NCBI GenBank assembly: GCA_905221605.1
Contig: CAJNDS010002253.1
Coordinates: 153,904-217,903 of the forward strand
Origin: Symbiodinium natans
Taxonomy: Eukaryota; Sar; Dinophyceae; Suessiales; Symbiodiniaceae
DNA: 64,000 bases
Direction: 5' to 3'
The position numbers were made by a program, and so were the translations under genes. The notes beneath the pieces are model-generated. The model was given only the letters and a program-made list of their open reading frames with translations, had not been told where the DNA came from and ran no database searches. The number at the start of each line of letters is the position of its first letter. Positions within the stretch are counted from its first letter, which is position 1. Shown in pieces: positions 41,979-52,971 of this stretch.

Positions 41979-44349
41979 ATGGATCCGGCAGAAGATATGG
42001 AGCACGCGCTTCACCGCTGGCTAAGCGGACAAGTCGCCGATCATCAGGTTGTGCAAGTACTAGGACCCCAAATACTACAAAGATGGCAAGCACTCTTGGT
42101 GAGTATCGTGGAGGAGGATGACACCCCCATCATCACGGACACGTCGTCGATGCCAGCCAGACCATGGACGACCAACTTGCACCCATCCAAGTACATGGAG
42201 ATGCTCAGCACCACTGACGAGGGCATCAGCAACACCGTCAACAGATTTCGACAGCAAACCATGAAGGCCAAGATACTGCACCAATCCAGATTGCGAGCGG
42301 TGCAGACCGACTACCCCGAGATAATCGGCCAAGGACGACTACAAGACATGGAAATCAAACCCGGTCGAGTTCTTGCTTCCGCGGAAAACCACGGTACCAT
42401 GCCCCATACCCTTCCCCCTCCAACCTCCTCACAAGACCATGCGAACCAATTCCAGAGATGGTATCCGAATCGACAAACACCACCCCAAGACCACGCCACC
42501 GGCATGTCCATGGATTATGCGGGCACGGACCAACCTGTCAGAGACCTACAAACCTGGCACACTGGAGCCTTCCCACACATTCCCGTACCTCCCGACCGCA
42601 CAGTACCTCCTCCCGAAGAACGGCATCACAGAGAAGACAGATCCAGGTCGCCACTTCGAAACCCTGGTGTCCACACGATGGGCATGCACGTCAGCAGCTT
42701 GCAACAACTGCTCGACAGCCTTGAACCAGCTGTGGACGCGCAATCCGTCACACAACATCACGACCAAGGCCGGCTACGCCCAGTTCTACCAGTGGATCAG
42801 ATAGAGAAAGTGCAGCCGCAGTGGTGGAGACGACCGATTCGACCGGAACTTGTTCACATGCTACCTCCGGTTGAACCACACCATTGGGAACTCCAAGAGG
42901 ACGGTACACCCGTCATTCGATTCTTCCCCAACCGCATGACCTTCCTCCCGAAGCAGCTGGTGCACAAGTTCCCCTCACTCCAACAAGAACTTCAAAACAG
43001 CATCCTCATGACCTGGGACCAATACAAGGACGACGCATCCACCCACGTCCAGATGGCACGCTACGCCGACTCCGTCGACATTCCCCAACCCAAGCCCCTA
43101 CACCTACGACTACGTGCCCTCCTACACGAAATTCTATCAGGAACCGCTGCAGTTCACATCCTACAGTTCACAGCCATACAGTTTAGGATGCTCGTACGCA
43201 AAGGCACTTGCCCAGATTTGGCCACAATGCCCAACATCTATCAGCTCTGGCACTGGGGCTACATCAAATTCCGAAGCGTGAACCCGGAACTCTGGATGTT
43301 CACACACAACTTCGCAGATCCCAGAACTATGGGCAGGCTGGAGCAGACCTGCACTCACTTCCACAGAGTCTGGTCAGCACACGTCCTACCCAGCACGGCA
43401 GGATTGGTACCCCTGCTTCCGCCCATACAAGACCTCTGCGTGGTGCTCCATATCGGGCATCATGACCATGCAGGCGGTCAGCAACATAGTCTTCCGCAAG
43501 GCTCACCATGACCTACAGCTCCACAGAACATGGCCCAGCATCGATTCCCACACAGAATGCCTTCAGGGAACCAACACGTTCCAAATTCCGGACCACTGGT
43601 CAACCAACATATGGACCGACACGCTTCAGAAGCTCACCCACACGACCAGATGGACGCCACCCTCCACTCCCGACATCCGCACCAAACTCACCATCGACCA
43701 CCTCCACAGCGACACACTGCCCACCATGGTATGGACACCGAGATTCGCCTTACCCCTCACCTCACAACAGATCCACGCAGTTCAAGTCTCCACCCAAGCA
43801 GCACATGTACTACATCGACTTTGGGACCCACTCATCTTCACCTTTGCGGACCCTTGCCACACCATCGACGGTTTCGACGCCAAGCGGACAAGCCGGCCTG
43901 ATTTGATTGGCAAATTTCACCGACTGAGTCCAGGAGGACAAACGCCAATGTTAGCAATCCCGGCCAGCAGCGTGATGGAGACACAGTTGGACTGGGCCTG
44001 GTTCCAAACCACTACGGCATCCAGTTCCTCGTTCAGATGGCTGTCTCTACCCCTTGCAGTCATCGGACACCCCAGGACGCACTCGGTCTTTTGGACCCAC
44101 CCGAAGATATCAGGCCAAATCCAACGTCACCAAGCTCTACATGTACATCAAACCACGTGGCTGGCGGTATCGGGAACACCTACAGCCTTCCAAGAGGATC
44201 CAGACATCAAGCAGAATCAAGCGCAGGCCACGCCAACCCAGGAGGAATGGACGGACTTCATCAACCAACGACAAGCTCTACTAGAACTTCAACGACGCAC
44301 CACCGTTGACCAAGAAGCAGGCCAACATCAATGGAAGTATGTGAAGTGA
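41979..44349 (+). pseudogene. Element ORF1, copy B, frameshifted by a 50-bp deletion
   Basis: The start MDPAEDMEHALHRWL and 491 codons are in frame to 43452. There copy B lacks exactly the 50 bp that copy A has at 24611-24660. The frame shifts, adds about 19 unrelated residues and stops at 43509-43511. The remainder of the gene is open in the original frame from 43453 to 44349. By comparison with copy A an undamaged gene would have about 806 codons. The N-terminal 156 residues, seen only here, are helical and acidic and unrelated to anything I know. Confidence 0.85.
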
Positions 44350-44569
44350 TGAAGTCCCAGCAACGACAGTTTCACGATGGAACGAGCTCAGCCACATGCA
44401 CCCGTTGAGAGAAGTTGCAGCCATATGCACCTCACATCCTGCATGCAATTTTCGGAACACGCTGCCTCTGCAAGTGTAGTGTTTCTTGCGCCTGACACAG
44501 CCGTTGCGTGCCTCACGTAGGCTTCTTCACTAACAGCTGAACATATCAGCACCCCCAGACCCCCACGCC
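44350..44569 (+). promoter_or_regulatory. ORF1-ORF2 spacer, copy B
   Basis: Same layout as in copy A with several substitutions; the atatcag acceptor-like signal ends at 44549. Confidence 0.35.
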
Positions 44570-46282
44570 ATGGCAGACAGACGTGATCGCCACGATCAAC
44601 GACATGCTCAATGGCATGCAGACTCACACAGACGAGGCAATCGTTCCAGACGATCCAGATCACCCAGAAGATTCAGCACGCCAAGACCATCTAGGAGGCA
44701 TCGCACTAGGTCGGCATCACCGAGATCCACGCGCACATTCCACTCCAACCCACGTCCTAGCTCGGGACCAACTTTGACCCCCAGATCCACATTCACAACG
44801 TCCCACACGCCTCTTCATCACGGACAAGATTCGGTGTACAACCCACGACGAGATCGCCACCGTCACGATCAGCGACTCCCGATATACGGGAACTCTCCCA
44901 TCCAATCTACTCAATCTTCGGCCCCTACCCCAGCCCGCCCTAACCCCAAAGAACGCGCCAAGGAAGTGCTCCAGGACATCTTCCACCAGCCCAACAATGA
45001 CCTCCCAGACCATTGGGATTCCACCGAGCTGCTCTACGACAAAAACCAGTATGGAGGAGTCCAGATGCCCAGAATCGTACCTGCCACGTCATCGGCCAAG
45101 AAAAATGGCACGGCAGGTATGGATCCTTTCGACATAAAACTCTGGCAAGTGGCCTTCGAGGGCAAGCACAATTATATGTTGCGACAACTCGCCAACGGAA
45201 GATGGACTCAGTTCCAAGGCCACAAGTCACTACCCGATGCCGTGTTTCACATGAAACTCTCCACCTTCATCCGCAACCGCAACATTCGCATCGAGACCAT
45301 CGCAGTCAACTATTGGAAGTGGAAGAACGGTACTGAAATGCTGCCCTCTGAAGCCCAACGGAAGGAAGCCATGGAGATGCTCGTCGCCAACATTGGAGAC
45401 CTCCTCATGCGCTACAACAATCCCCCCGCTGTACAACCCCAAGTACGTGCCCAACTAGCACAGAAAGAAGCGGAGATAGCAGGATTGCGCGCACAGCTGG
45501 CAAGTCAGAGCCGCAAGACACCCTTCCCGCAGGGCATCATCCCACCTACCCAAACCCAGATGCCCAATTTCTTCGAAACAGGCACCAGCAAGACTTCACC
45601 ATCATCCGGTAAACAACCACATCCACACCGAGATCCGTGCGCTCAGGACAACACCCACGACCTTGTGCAGGTTATCGACGCCGACGACGCCCAAGTATCG
45701 CAACCGATAGCATCCGAAGCAGCCGAACAAGCACCTCAACCCCCTCCCCCACTTCACCCCCACCCGCCTACCGTGGAAGACGAGTTGGACCCCAACCTCA
45801 TTGGAGGCATCACCACACCCTCCTACCACCCCAGCCCAAGATCTCCGGTTACAGGTGAACCAGCATCCAGCCGCCCGTTCGAATCACCAGGCGGCAGACA
45901 AAACAAAGTCCTCCTCGACATCGTCAACGCATTCGACGACGAAGAACTCATCCAGTATCTTAGCGGCATAGCTCCGAAGCGAGAACCAGGTGACAAGGCC
46001 AAAATGGACAAGATCCGACAAGTACATGAACTCACCAGCTCGCTATCAAGATACGCGGCCCCGTCAGCAACCACCTGGATCTCCACCCTCAAGATGTCTG
46101 GACCTAAACTACAGGCCCAGAAAGAAATTGCCAAGAGACTCACGGTGTATGCGGAGGCGCATCCAAAAGATCAGGCATACCAGGACATGGTGAAGGCCTG
46201 GTCTCTTCCCAAGCTCACCAACACAGCAGGGACGGCAGCAGTCGCTATCGTGGTGGCAGGCCTCGCTTCATACCTACATTGA
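44570..46282 (+). CDS. Element ORF2, copy B
   Basis: 570 residues, nearly identical to the copy-A protein (one visible Ala to Val change in the first 100 residues). RS-rich N-terminus, short coiled coil and hydrophobic C-terminus are preserved, as is the TGA-CTA junction to ORF3 at 46280-46285. Intact, so the deletion in ORF1 has not yet been followed by decay here. Confidence 0.8.
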   Translation: MADRRDRHDQRHAQWHADSHRRGNRSRRSRSPRRFSTPRPSRRHRTRSASPRSTRTFHSNPRPSSGPTLTPRSTFTTSHTPLHHGQDSVYNPRRDRHRHDQRLPIYGNSPIQSTQSSAPTPARPNPKERAKEVLQDIFHQPNNDLPDHWDSTELLYDKNQYGGVQMPRIVPATSSAKKNGTAGMDPFDIKLWQVAFEGKHNYMLRQLANGRWTQFQGHKSLPDAVFHMKLSTFIRNRNIRIETIAVNYWKWKNGTEMLPSEAQRKEAMEMLVANIGDLLMRYNNPPAVQPQVRAQLAQKEAEIAGLRAQLASQSRKTPFPQGIIPPTQTQMPNFFETGTSKTSPSSGKQPHPHRDPCAQDNTHDLVQVIDADDAQVSQPIASEAAEQAPQPPPPLHPHPPTVEDELDPNLIGGITTPSYHPSPRSPVTGEPASSRPFESPGGRQNKVLLDIVNAFDDEELIQYLSGIAPKREPGDKAKMDKIRQVHELTSSLSRYAAPSATTWISTLKMSGPKLQAQKEIAKRLTVYAEAHPKDQAYQDMVKAWSLPKLTNTAGTAAVAIVVAGLASYLH

Positions 46283-46342
46283 CTAGGTACCCTACTCACA
46301 ACGCAGCAACCCTCCAGACGACTCAACCGCATACACTCTTCC

Positions 46343-48994
46343 ATGGTGAAGTGCATGGACATCGCGAAGAGCGTGGTCCAATACACATTTCACCGCATAC
46401 CTTTCTTACACAGATACTCCACTTGGCTCTACGGCAAGTTTTGGCTCACCGCTCTTTGCCATTTTCCTCGACGCCAAGTAGATCGACGCAGACTGGTACG
46501 CCTCAAGCAGTTTCACCGTATCACCCCGGAGCTCTACACATTCGAATTTTTCAATCAGCCGAACGCAGTGTACTGGAGAGTCGACCACGGACGCATGTTT
46601 GAGCACCTCTATATTGGCAGCACCTCCACGAAAGTCACAGTCAGAGAAGACAACCGACGCAGAAAACACAACGCACTCGCCGCTCAAAAACTGGTCAACG
46701 CAGAACCAGCCATACACTACTGGCACACCACCAACACATATTGGGAGTTCGTTCCGATCAAAGTCCGCAGCGTTGACGATGTGGCAGAGTTGCACATGAT
46801 TGAGCAGGCAGACATCGCGGACCTCCAACCCTCCCTCAACGCCCCCTTCATCTACAAACACTTCAAAGAAGACACAGGCCACACCTTCCAACCCAAGATC
46901 ATTTGCGACGTCAACGTGCTGGCAACCAAACTACGTGCCCGACTACATCGACACCTAGGCAGGAAAACTAGACCTTGGCGAGCCGTCAAGGTACAGATAG
47001 ACACCAAAACGCGCATGTGGGGCCTCCTCACCGCCCTGTGCTCCACCACGGCTCTGCGATGGAAAACCACCAGAACGTTGATGAGCAGCAACTTCCCGGC
47101 CGAGAACATATACACACTACTACGAATGACCAACATCCTTGAATCCCCATACAAGGAGTTCTGCAAGGCAGCATTGGTCAAGGCACTGGACAAGAGACAT
47201 ATGGAGACCCCTAACATAAGACCCCTCGTCACCAGTTTGCTGCCACCTATGGAAGAATGCCAACGCCATCTCCGAGAAGTTCTACGCGCCATCATCGCGA
47301 GCCACTACCACGAACTATGCCCACTACATGTTCCGAAGACCACGGTGGTAGCCAAACCAGGATCCAGCATCGAGGCCCAGTGCCACAACTGGCAGCGAAT
47401 GTGTTTTGGACCAAAACTTACGAGAAGATGCACTTGCCCCAACCCCACACAGGAACTCAGTGAACATCAAGTCATCGACCTTCAGACCGCACACGCATCA
47501 CCAGAAGACCCTCTATACCACATCGTCACCTACTCGTCCAAGACGGGCACTTTCCCGGAACCAGATACTTGGATTTCGCAGACGACGGAAGATGTTCGAA
47601 AATGGTGCAGACGCAATGGACTCTCCATCCCATCCAGGGAGGCCGCGCAGCTCGCCCTTGCCCCGGCGGCACAGCTCAGCCACAACGTGAAAGAGGAACA
47701 CGTGAACCACCACATGGTCAAAAGCCTCAAAACCCAGTACAGTGACTACATCATCGCGTGCGAGGACCACCATCCCCACAAGATGCTAGCGTACTGCCCC
47801 CTCCACTTCCAACAGCTCATGGACAAGATGTACGGCGACCCTGAAGTCTTCACCAAGATCAACATCACCCCGACCACAGCGGCGCACAACGCGTGGCACC
47901 AACTTCCCCAAAACATCAAGACAAGATACGCCTGGGGCATCAACCCAAACCGCAAGGACAAAGTCCCGGTGTCCTACATCTTCCCCAAGCGCAAGAAGGG
48001 CTTCATCAAGTCACGGCCCATTGTCTCGTTCGCCCAGCACTTCGCCAAGAAGCTCTTCTCCACGGTCGCCAAGATCATCACCAACATCATGTACATCTCT
48101 TTCCCCCAAGCGCTGCAACAGGACAACTCCTACAAGATCTTCAAGGAACTTCACACCTTCATGAACTACAACAACGCGGACATGCACATGCAGATCGCGG
48201 ACCTCGCGGGCTTCTCCACCAGTGTCCCACAGGAACGTATCCTCCAAGCCCTCATGATCACCATGCACAAGTACTTCGCCAACTCCCAGCACGGCTTTGA
48301 CACATGGCAGGACGTCTCCATCACCTACGACCCCAAAAAGACGCTTAGGACGGCCAGAACGTTCAATGGGAAGTACAAGCAGATCAACCATGGTCGACGC
48401 ACCATCTACATGCACGACATCTGGGAGATCACTCAGTACGTCCTGAAGTGCAGCTACTTCACCTCCCAACAACAAGTATACAAGCAGACCAGAGGTAGCC
48501 CAATGGGACACCCAATGTCACCGGTGTTGTGCCACATGGTCTGTTGTGTCGAAGAACATCAATGGCATGAGACATATCGCATAGCCTTGGCATCATGCGC
48601 AATTCTCGACCGCTTCGCCAAGAGATATGTTGACGACCGCATTTGCATCCTGCCACAAAGTTGGGCTTACACGAGCCCTTGGAGCGAGTTTCTCCAAACA
48701 GAGTTCTACGGCCCGCCTATATTGTTGGAAGAACAAGAAGAAGCCAACTACCTCGGATGCAACATCAACCTACACCGCAAAGAAGTTCGCCTCATTCTCC
48801 CCTCACAGACACACCAGCTCCTTTCGCCACGGGGATCCACACCTATGGTCCACCGTGCCAGTGCATACCGAACGAGACGCCACATGATCTCAAAGATAGC
48901 GTACCCCGAGCCGGTTCGTCTACAACAACTCCGAGAACTTCGCGCCCTCTACCAAGCCCACGACCCAGACATGCTGACGTTTGTGCATAGATGA
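46343..48994 (+). CDS. Element ORF3 GIY-YIG / reverse transcriptase, copy B, with a steric-gate substitution
   Basis: 883 residues and full length. GIY-YIG residues, RPIVS, GSPMGHPMSP and YVDD are unchanged from copy A. Differences visible in the protein: Val to Ala at 435, and Phe to Ser at 625 (codon 48215-48217, TCC for TTC). Residue 625 lies five after the catalytic D620 in motif A, the position of the aromatic steric gate in reverse transcriptases. Reduced or altered polymerase activity is therefore likely though the ORF is open. Confidence 0.92.
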   Translation: MVKCMDIAKSVVQYTFHRIPFLHRYSTWLYGKFWLTALCHFPRRQVDRRRLVRLKQFHRITPELYTFEFFNQPNAVYWRVDHGRMFEHLYIGSTSTKVTVREDNRRRKHNALAAQKLVNAEPAIHYWHTTNTYWEFVPIKVRSVDDVAELHMIEQADIADLQPSLNAPFIYKHFKEDTGHTFQPKIICDVNVLATKLRARLHRHLGRKTRPWRAVKVQIDTKTRMWGLLTALCSTTALRWKTTRTLMSSNFPAENIYTLLRMTNILESPYKEFCKAALVKALDKRHMETPNIRPLVTSLLPPMEECQRHLREVLRAIIASHYHELCPLHVPKTTVVAKPGSSIEAQCHNWQRMCFGPKLTRRCTCPNPTQELSEHQVIDLQTAHASPEDPLYHIVTYSSKTGTFPEPDTWISQTTEDVRKWCRRNGLSIPSREAAQLALAPAAQLSHNVKEEHVNHHMVKSLKTQYSDYIIACEDHHPHKMLAYCPLHFQQLMDKMYGDPEVFTKINITPTTAAHNAWHQLPQNIKTRYAWGINPNRKDKVPVSYIFPKRKKGFIKSRPIVSFAQHFAKKLFSTVAKIITNIMYISFPQALQQDNSYKIFKELHTFMNYNNADMHMQIADLAGFSTSVPQERILQALMITMHKYFANSQHGFDTWQDVSITYDPKKTLRTARTFNGKYKQINHGRRTIYMHDIWEITQYVLKCSYFTSQQQVYKQTRGSPMGHPMSPVLCHMVCCVEEHQWHETYRIALASCAILDRFAKRYVDDRICILPQSWAYTSPWSEFLQTEFYGPPILLEEQEEANYLGCNINLHRKEVRLILPSQTHQLLSPRGSTPMVHRASAYRTRRHMISKIAYPEPVRLQQLRELRALYQAHDPDMLTFVHR

Positions 48995-49283
48995 CTCGAA
49001 GTACCACAGCAAAATCAATATCAAAGACCGCCAGCAAGTGCCCATGATGCGCAGTGACGGATTGCAGTCGTTGAGGTCCCCAAACCTTTCCTCCCCAAGC
49101 CCCGTGTCCCGCAGTGAAGTGTGATTTTGATCATGCACATCATGCAATCATGTGAAGTCCGCCCCTACCCTTTCCCGCACCCACCCAGAGCGCTTCTCTT
49201 CAGTGGCTGACGCAGTGACAGACGTAGCATAGAAGAAGTTGCCCGGCTGATAGACCAACAAGTCGATCATCCAATTCTTCACC

Positions 49284-50069
49284 ATGCCGACCAACAAGAT
49301 GCACGGGGAGCAGACCATTCCGGATCCTCAGCCAGCAAGCCAGCAACATCCCAATAACCAACCGGAGACAATGCAGACAGCCTCCGAGATCCCAGATGAG
49401 ATCGCCAACCCCAACGATCCAACCCACCAGACCACGGACGACGCGGTGAAGCTCCTCATAGACACAGTATCCTCGCAAGCAGAGAAGATCCGGACCCTCG
49501 ACCAGACCGTCTTCCAGCTGGAACAAGAGCTCGCTTTCGTCTACGAGCGCACCTGCAGCCAATCAGTATTAGAAGAACTCCTGGACGTCAAACGAGCGGC
49601 GTACAGGGCGGACTCATCAAGAGCCTCCACCTCCAACGACATCAGCCGACACAAAGGTTCCATCCGCGATCTTCACCTACAGCTCAACGATATCCAACGT
49701 GATCAAACTCTCCAAGCCAGACGACTACAGGAACTAGGAGGACGACTAGATGCTCTTGGACATCAAACTCGCCAACAACTACAAGAACTACGAGACAGAC
49801 TCCGCCTCCATACCACCATCCCGCAGGACCCTCATCCAATATCCCACACCACCATCTACGCAAGCCTGGACGAGACAAGAACTCGCTTGGACACCGTCGA
49901 CCAGCTCCTTTCTCGACACGACCAAAGCATCAAGTACCTGTGCAGGTGCCTTCGATCCGCAACCGGCTCAGCTACATCCTCCAGACAGGCACCCATTGGA
50001 CAGTACAGATCAAACTCCAGGGCCCCGCTCGAAAGAGATGATCCTCTACAGCATCTTCAAGATCCATGA
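49284..50069 (+). CDS. Element ORF4 coiled-coil protein, copy B
   Basis: 261 residues. One visible difference from copy A near the start (HEEQ to HGEQ). The same alternative frames over the C-terminal 50 codons are present, so the possible frame problem predates the duplication. The alternative frame stops at 50182-50184. Confidence 0.7.
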   Translation: MPTNKMHGEQTIPDPQPASQQHPNNQPETMQTASEIPDEIANPNDPTHQTTDDAVKLLIDTVSSQAEKIRTLDQTVFQLEQELAFVYERTCSQSVLEELLDVKRAAYRADSSRASTSNDISRHKGSIRDLHLQLNDIQRDQTLQARRLQELGGRLDALGHQTRQQLQELRDRLRLHTTIPQDPHPISHTTIYASLDETRTRLDTVDQLLSRHDQSIKYLCRCLRSATGSATSSRQAPIGQYRSNSRAPLERDDPLQHLQDP

Positions 50070-50465
50070 CCTCAAGAATCGGAACCCGGAACCGGTGCAA
50101 TTCATCTGTCCACTCAACGACGTCGTGCAGAACGCAAAGTTGGATGATAACTGGCCTAAACAGCACCGCCACAGCATCCAGTAACATTGTTACGCTTTGG
50201 TCAATTTTGTTTTCACCAAAAACGATTCCTGTTCTATCTCACCTACATCCGACGCTTGGCTTGGAGTGAGCAAAAGAACCGAGACCAAGCGCGAGTCCCG
50301 CACCTTCATGTTTCATGATAAACTTCATCTTACCCCCATCCCTTTGTGACGGAACCCCTTGACGTTGATTGCATACGGAAACTCACGTACTGTGCAGCTG
50401 ACCATCATGAAACATGACAGATTGTTTGGATCGAGTAACGTTTCCATCGCTCATCCACCTCAGTC

Positions 50466-51431
50466 ATGGTGAAGCACGACCACCACGGAGATGAACGTCC
50501 CCGGCGAAACAGATCGCGGTCCTGCAGACGAAGTCCCCGCACTACCAGAGCAACAAGGCTGGCCATGGACTCAAGAGACCCACCTCGACGACATCGAACG
50601 GAGAATCCGCCTCAACCAGAGCCTCTCAGCCAGCAAAAACTGGCGCTACAAAGTGCAGTTTCCACGGCAAAGACCCAGGTCATCCAACTTATGGAGGACA
50701 TCAGCGTCGGGGACCTCTCCAACCTCCTCTTTGACAATTCCATCACTATGAACGCGATACAGAAGATCTTCGACATCAACTCTACCGCACTCAAATTACG
50801 TGAACACGTGCACCAAGCTGACCTGTTCAGAACCCTCCTCAAGAGCTTTCAGGACGCCAAGGGTGACACCGTGATACGCAGTTCCGAAGCGCTGAACTGG
50901 TTCACACCCATTTCGCTGGCAGTTCCAACAAAGCGCCCGGGTTGCACCGTCTACGAGTTCATCGACATGATGGACAGACAGCAGATCACTGAAAACGGCA
51001 TGTACAAGATCCTGGAAGACGACACCGTGGACAGCATCAAGAACTACCGCCGCACCTTTGAGGACCTCCAGCAAGCAGAAAACCAACTAGTCGTCACCAA
51101 GACCATCGCAGTCAAAGCTAAACCCAAGTCTCCAAGAACATCGCGCGCCTCGTCATCGACGGCACCGGGACCGGCACGACATGATTCTCAGTCGACCAGA
51201 CATCCGGCATCATCGCACCGAGGAGACAATGACCCCAGACCCACACCACCAGCACCCACGGACCCCACTCCCAGACCCAACCCCAAACCCATGCCCCGTG
51301 CCCAGAGTCACCCCACCTGGCAGCAATACGGATGCCGACTGTACTGCGCGTGCGGGGGATGGTGTGCCAAAGAAGGCACGCACACAGTCCACCTATGCCG
51401 GAGATGCATGAATCGAGCCATCGGAAGTTGA
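50466..51431 (+). CDS. Element ORF5 RS / Cys-His protein, copy B
   Basis: 321 residues with the eight-residue Cys/His cluster intact at the C-terminus. His 287 of copy A is Gln here; it lies outside the cluster. Confidence 0.8.
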   Translation: MVKHDHHGDERPRRNRSRSCRRSPRTTRATRLAMDSRDPPRRHRTENPPQPEPLSQQKLALQSAVSTAKTQVIQLMEDISVGDLSNLLFDNSITMNAIQKIFDINSTALKLREHVHQADLFRTLLKSFQDAKGDTVIRSSEALNWFTPISLAVPTKRPGCTVYEFIDMMDRQQITENGMYKILEDDTVDSIKNYRRTFEDLQQAENQLVVTKTIAVKAKPKSPRTSRASSSTAPGPARHDSQSTRHPASSHRGDNDPRPTPPAPTDPTPRPNPKPMPRAQSHPTWQQYGCRLYCACGGWCAKEGTHTVHLCRRCMNRAIGS

Positions 51432-51775
51432 TGATGATGATAGTGAGATCAGCGGAGTTCTCTGACGTAGGGTGGTATATGCAATTCCTTAAGACGAAGT
51501 GTGTCTTGAGATGGCGCTGCCGGACGGAGATTCGGCAAGCGCAACATGTCTGCCGGCATCATAAGCACAAAACCTGCTCCGTGGAGAGGTCTGAAGTGCA
51601 TGCACCATGTCAATCCGCACACTGAGTTTTTGACCTGATTGAAAGCTGACAGGACCTGTAGGGACAGTAGGTACTAACATGAGTGAGATTGCGTGATACT
51701 GCGGAAGCCAAACCATTTTCAGATCAACCACACTCGCACCATCACCCATTCACCTTTCCCCGATCGCCCCACCTC

Positions 51776-52681
51776 ATGAGTTGGTTGACCCAGACGGCGT
51801 TCAACAAGGCAGTGCAGGCCGCGTACGATCAGGATTACTTGGAGCTCCCCGACATCCACATCCCCATCCGCTGGTACACCGCCCAACTTCTACTTGAACA
51901 ACTCACCAAAATCGGCAACTCACCCCATCCCTTCACGCCCATCATGATCCCCACCAGCGAGGCGCTCTCAATATGGGGACACCTGCAAGATTGGCACAAG
52001 AACTTCGGCTACCACCTAGACAAGATCTCCATGCCCACACCACAACCCGCACACCTACCTCATCAAGACGCACCACCACAAGCAACCAAGAAAAGACGAC
52101 AACAGTACCAACCGGACGACCCGCGCTTGCACCCCGAGTTCGACGGCATCACCTCGGACCTTCTCCAGGACATCTCCCTCGCACACCTCGATCCACACAC
52201 CTATGTGGCCGCGGACTGGCCCGCGGACCAACCCGTTCTGACGACGTGGGAGGCCATCGAAGACCCGGAAAAGTACACAGAGTGGAAGGCCCACACCCAG
52301 TGGAATGACACAACATATCACACTTTCGCCCAAGCCCTTCATTCCCATCCCTTTGCCGTTCGCCTCGCTGCGATACGCAAAAAAGCCAAAGAAGATTCAC
52401 ACCAGCACCAGCTGCTCTGGAAACACCCATGGCACCAAAACGGCTGGCAGTATCACACGCACTACGACAAGGAGACCAAGAGAAGCTTCATGTACAAGGG
52501 CGACTACACGATCCACCGACGCGAGGAGGATAGCGCAATGCCGGATCCAACTACACAACCCTCAGAACCCAAGAAGGACACCCCACACAACTCACCAATG
52601 CCCTACCATCCACCACCTGAAGAAGAAGATGATCGACGATCCCAAATCTCAGAAGACGAGATGTACCCGGCGGTGAAGTAG
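51776..52681 (+). CDS. Element ORF6 protein, copy B
   Basis: 301 residues from the first ATG; the protein reads the same as in copy A, with only silent differences noticed (for example at 52207). This is consistent with a recent duplication or with retained constraint. Confidence 0.75.
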   Translation: MSWLTQTAFNKAVQAAYDQDYLELPDIHIPIRWYTAQLLLEQLTKIGNSPHPFTPIMIPTSEALSIWGHLQDWHKNFGYHLDKISMPTPQPAHLPHQDAPPQATKKRRQQYQPDDPRLHPEFDGITSDLLQDISLAHLDPHTYVAADWPADQPVLTTWEAIEDPEKYTEWKAHTQWNDTTYHTFAQALHSHPFAVRLAAIRKKAKEDSHQHQLLWKHPWHQNGWQYHTHYDKETKRSFMYKGDYTIHRREEDSAMPDPTTQPSEPKKDTPHNSPMPYHPPPEEEDDRRSQISEDEMYPAVK

Positions 52682-52971
52682 AAACATGCCGTGGAAATCG
52701 ACGATGTGATTGCCGAGAACATTGTGATCTTCCTGATCGCCACTGCACACAGCATCACACACCTGCGCCATACAGGCCCTCTTGCGAATCCAAAAGAAGC
52801 CGTTAACTGGCAAGATGCGAGTTGAAGCCATGCCGACCTAAGCACCTCCCCCGTCCCCTTTCCCCCCCCCTCCCCTACCCATGGCAGACCTCATCCCTTC
52901 ACTATCACGCGTGAGAACATGACCACAGTTTTTTGGCACGAACCCGACCCCGTCCCTTTCCCCAGCCCAAC

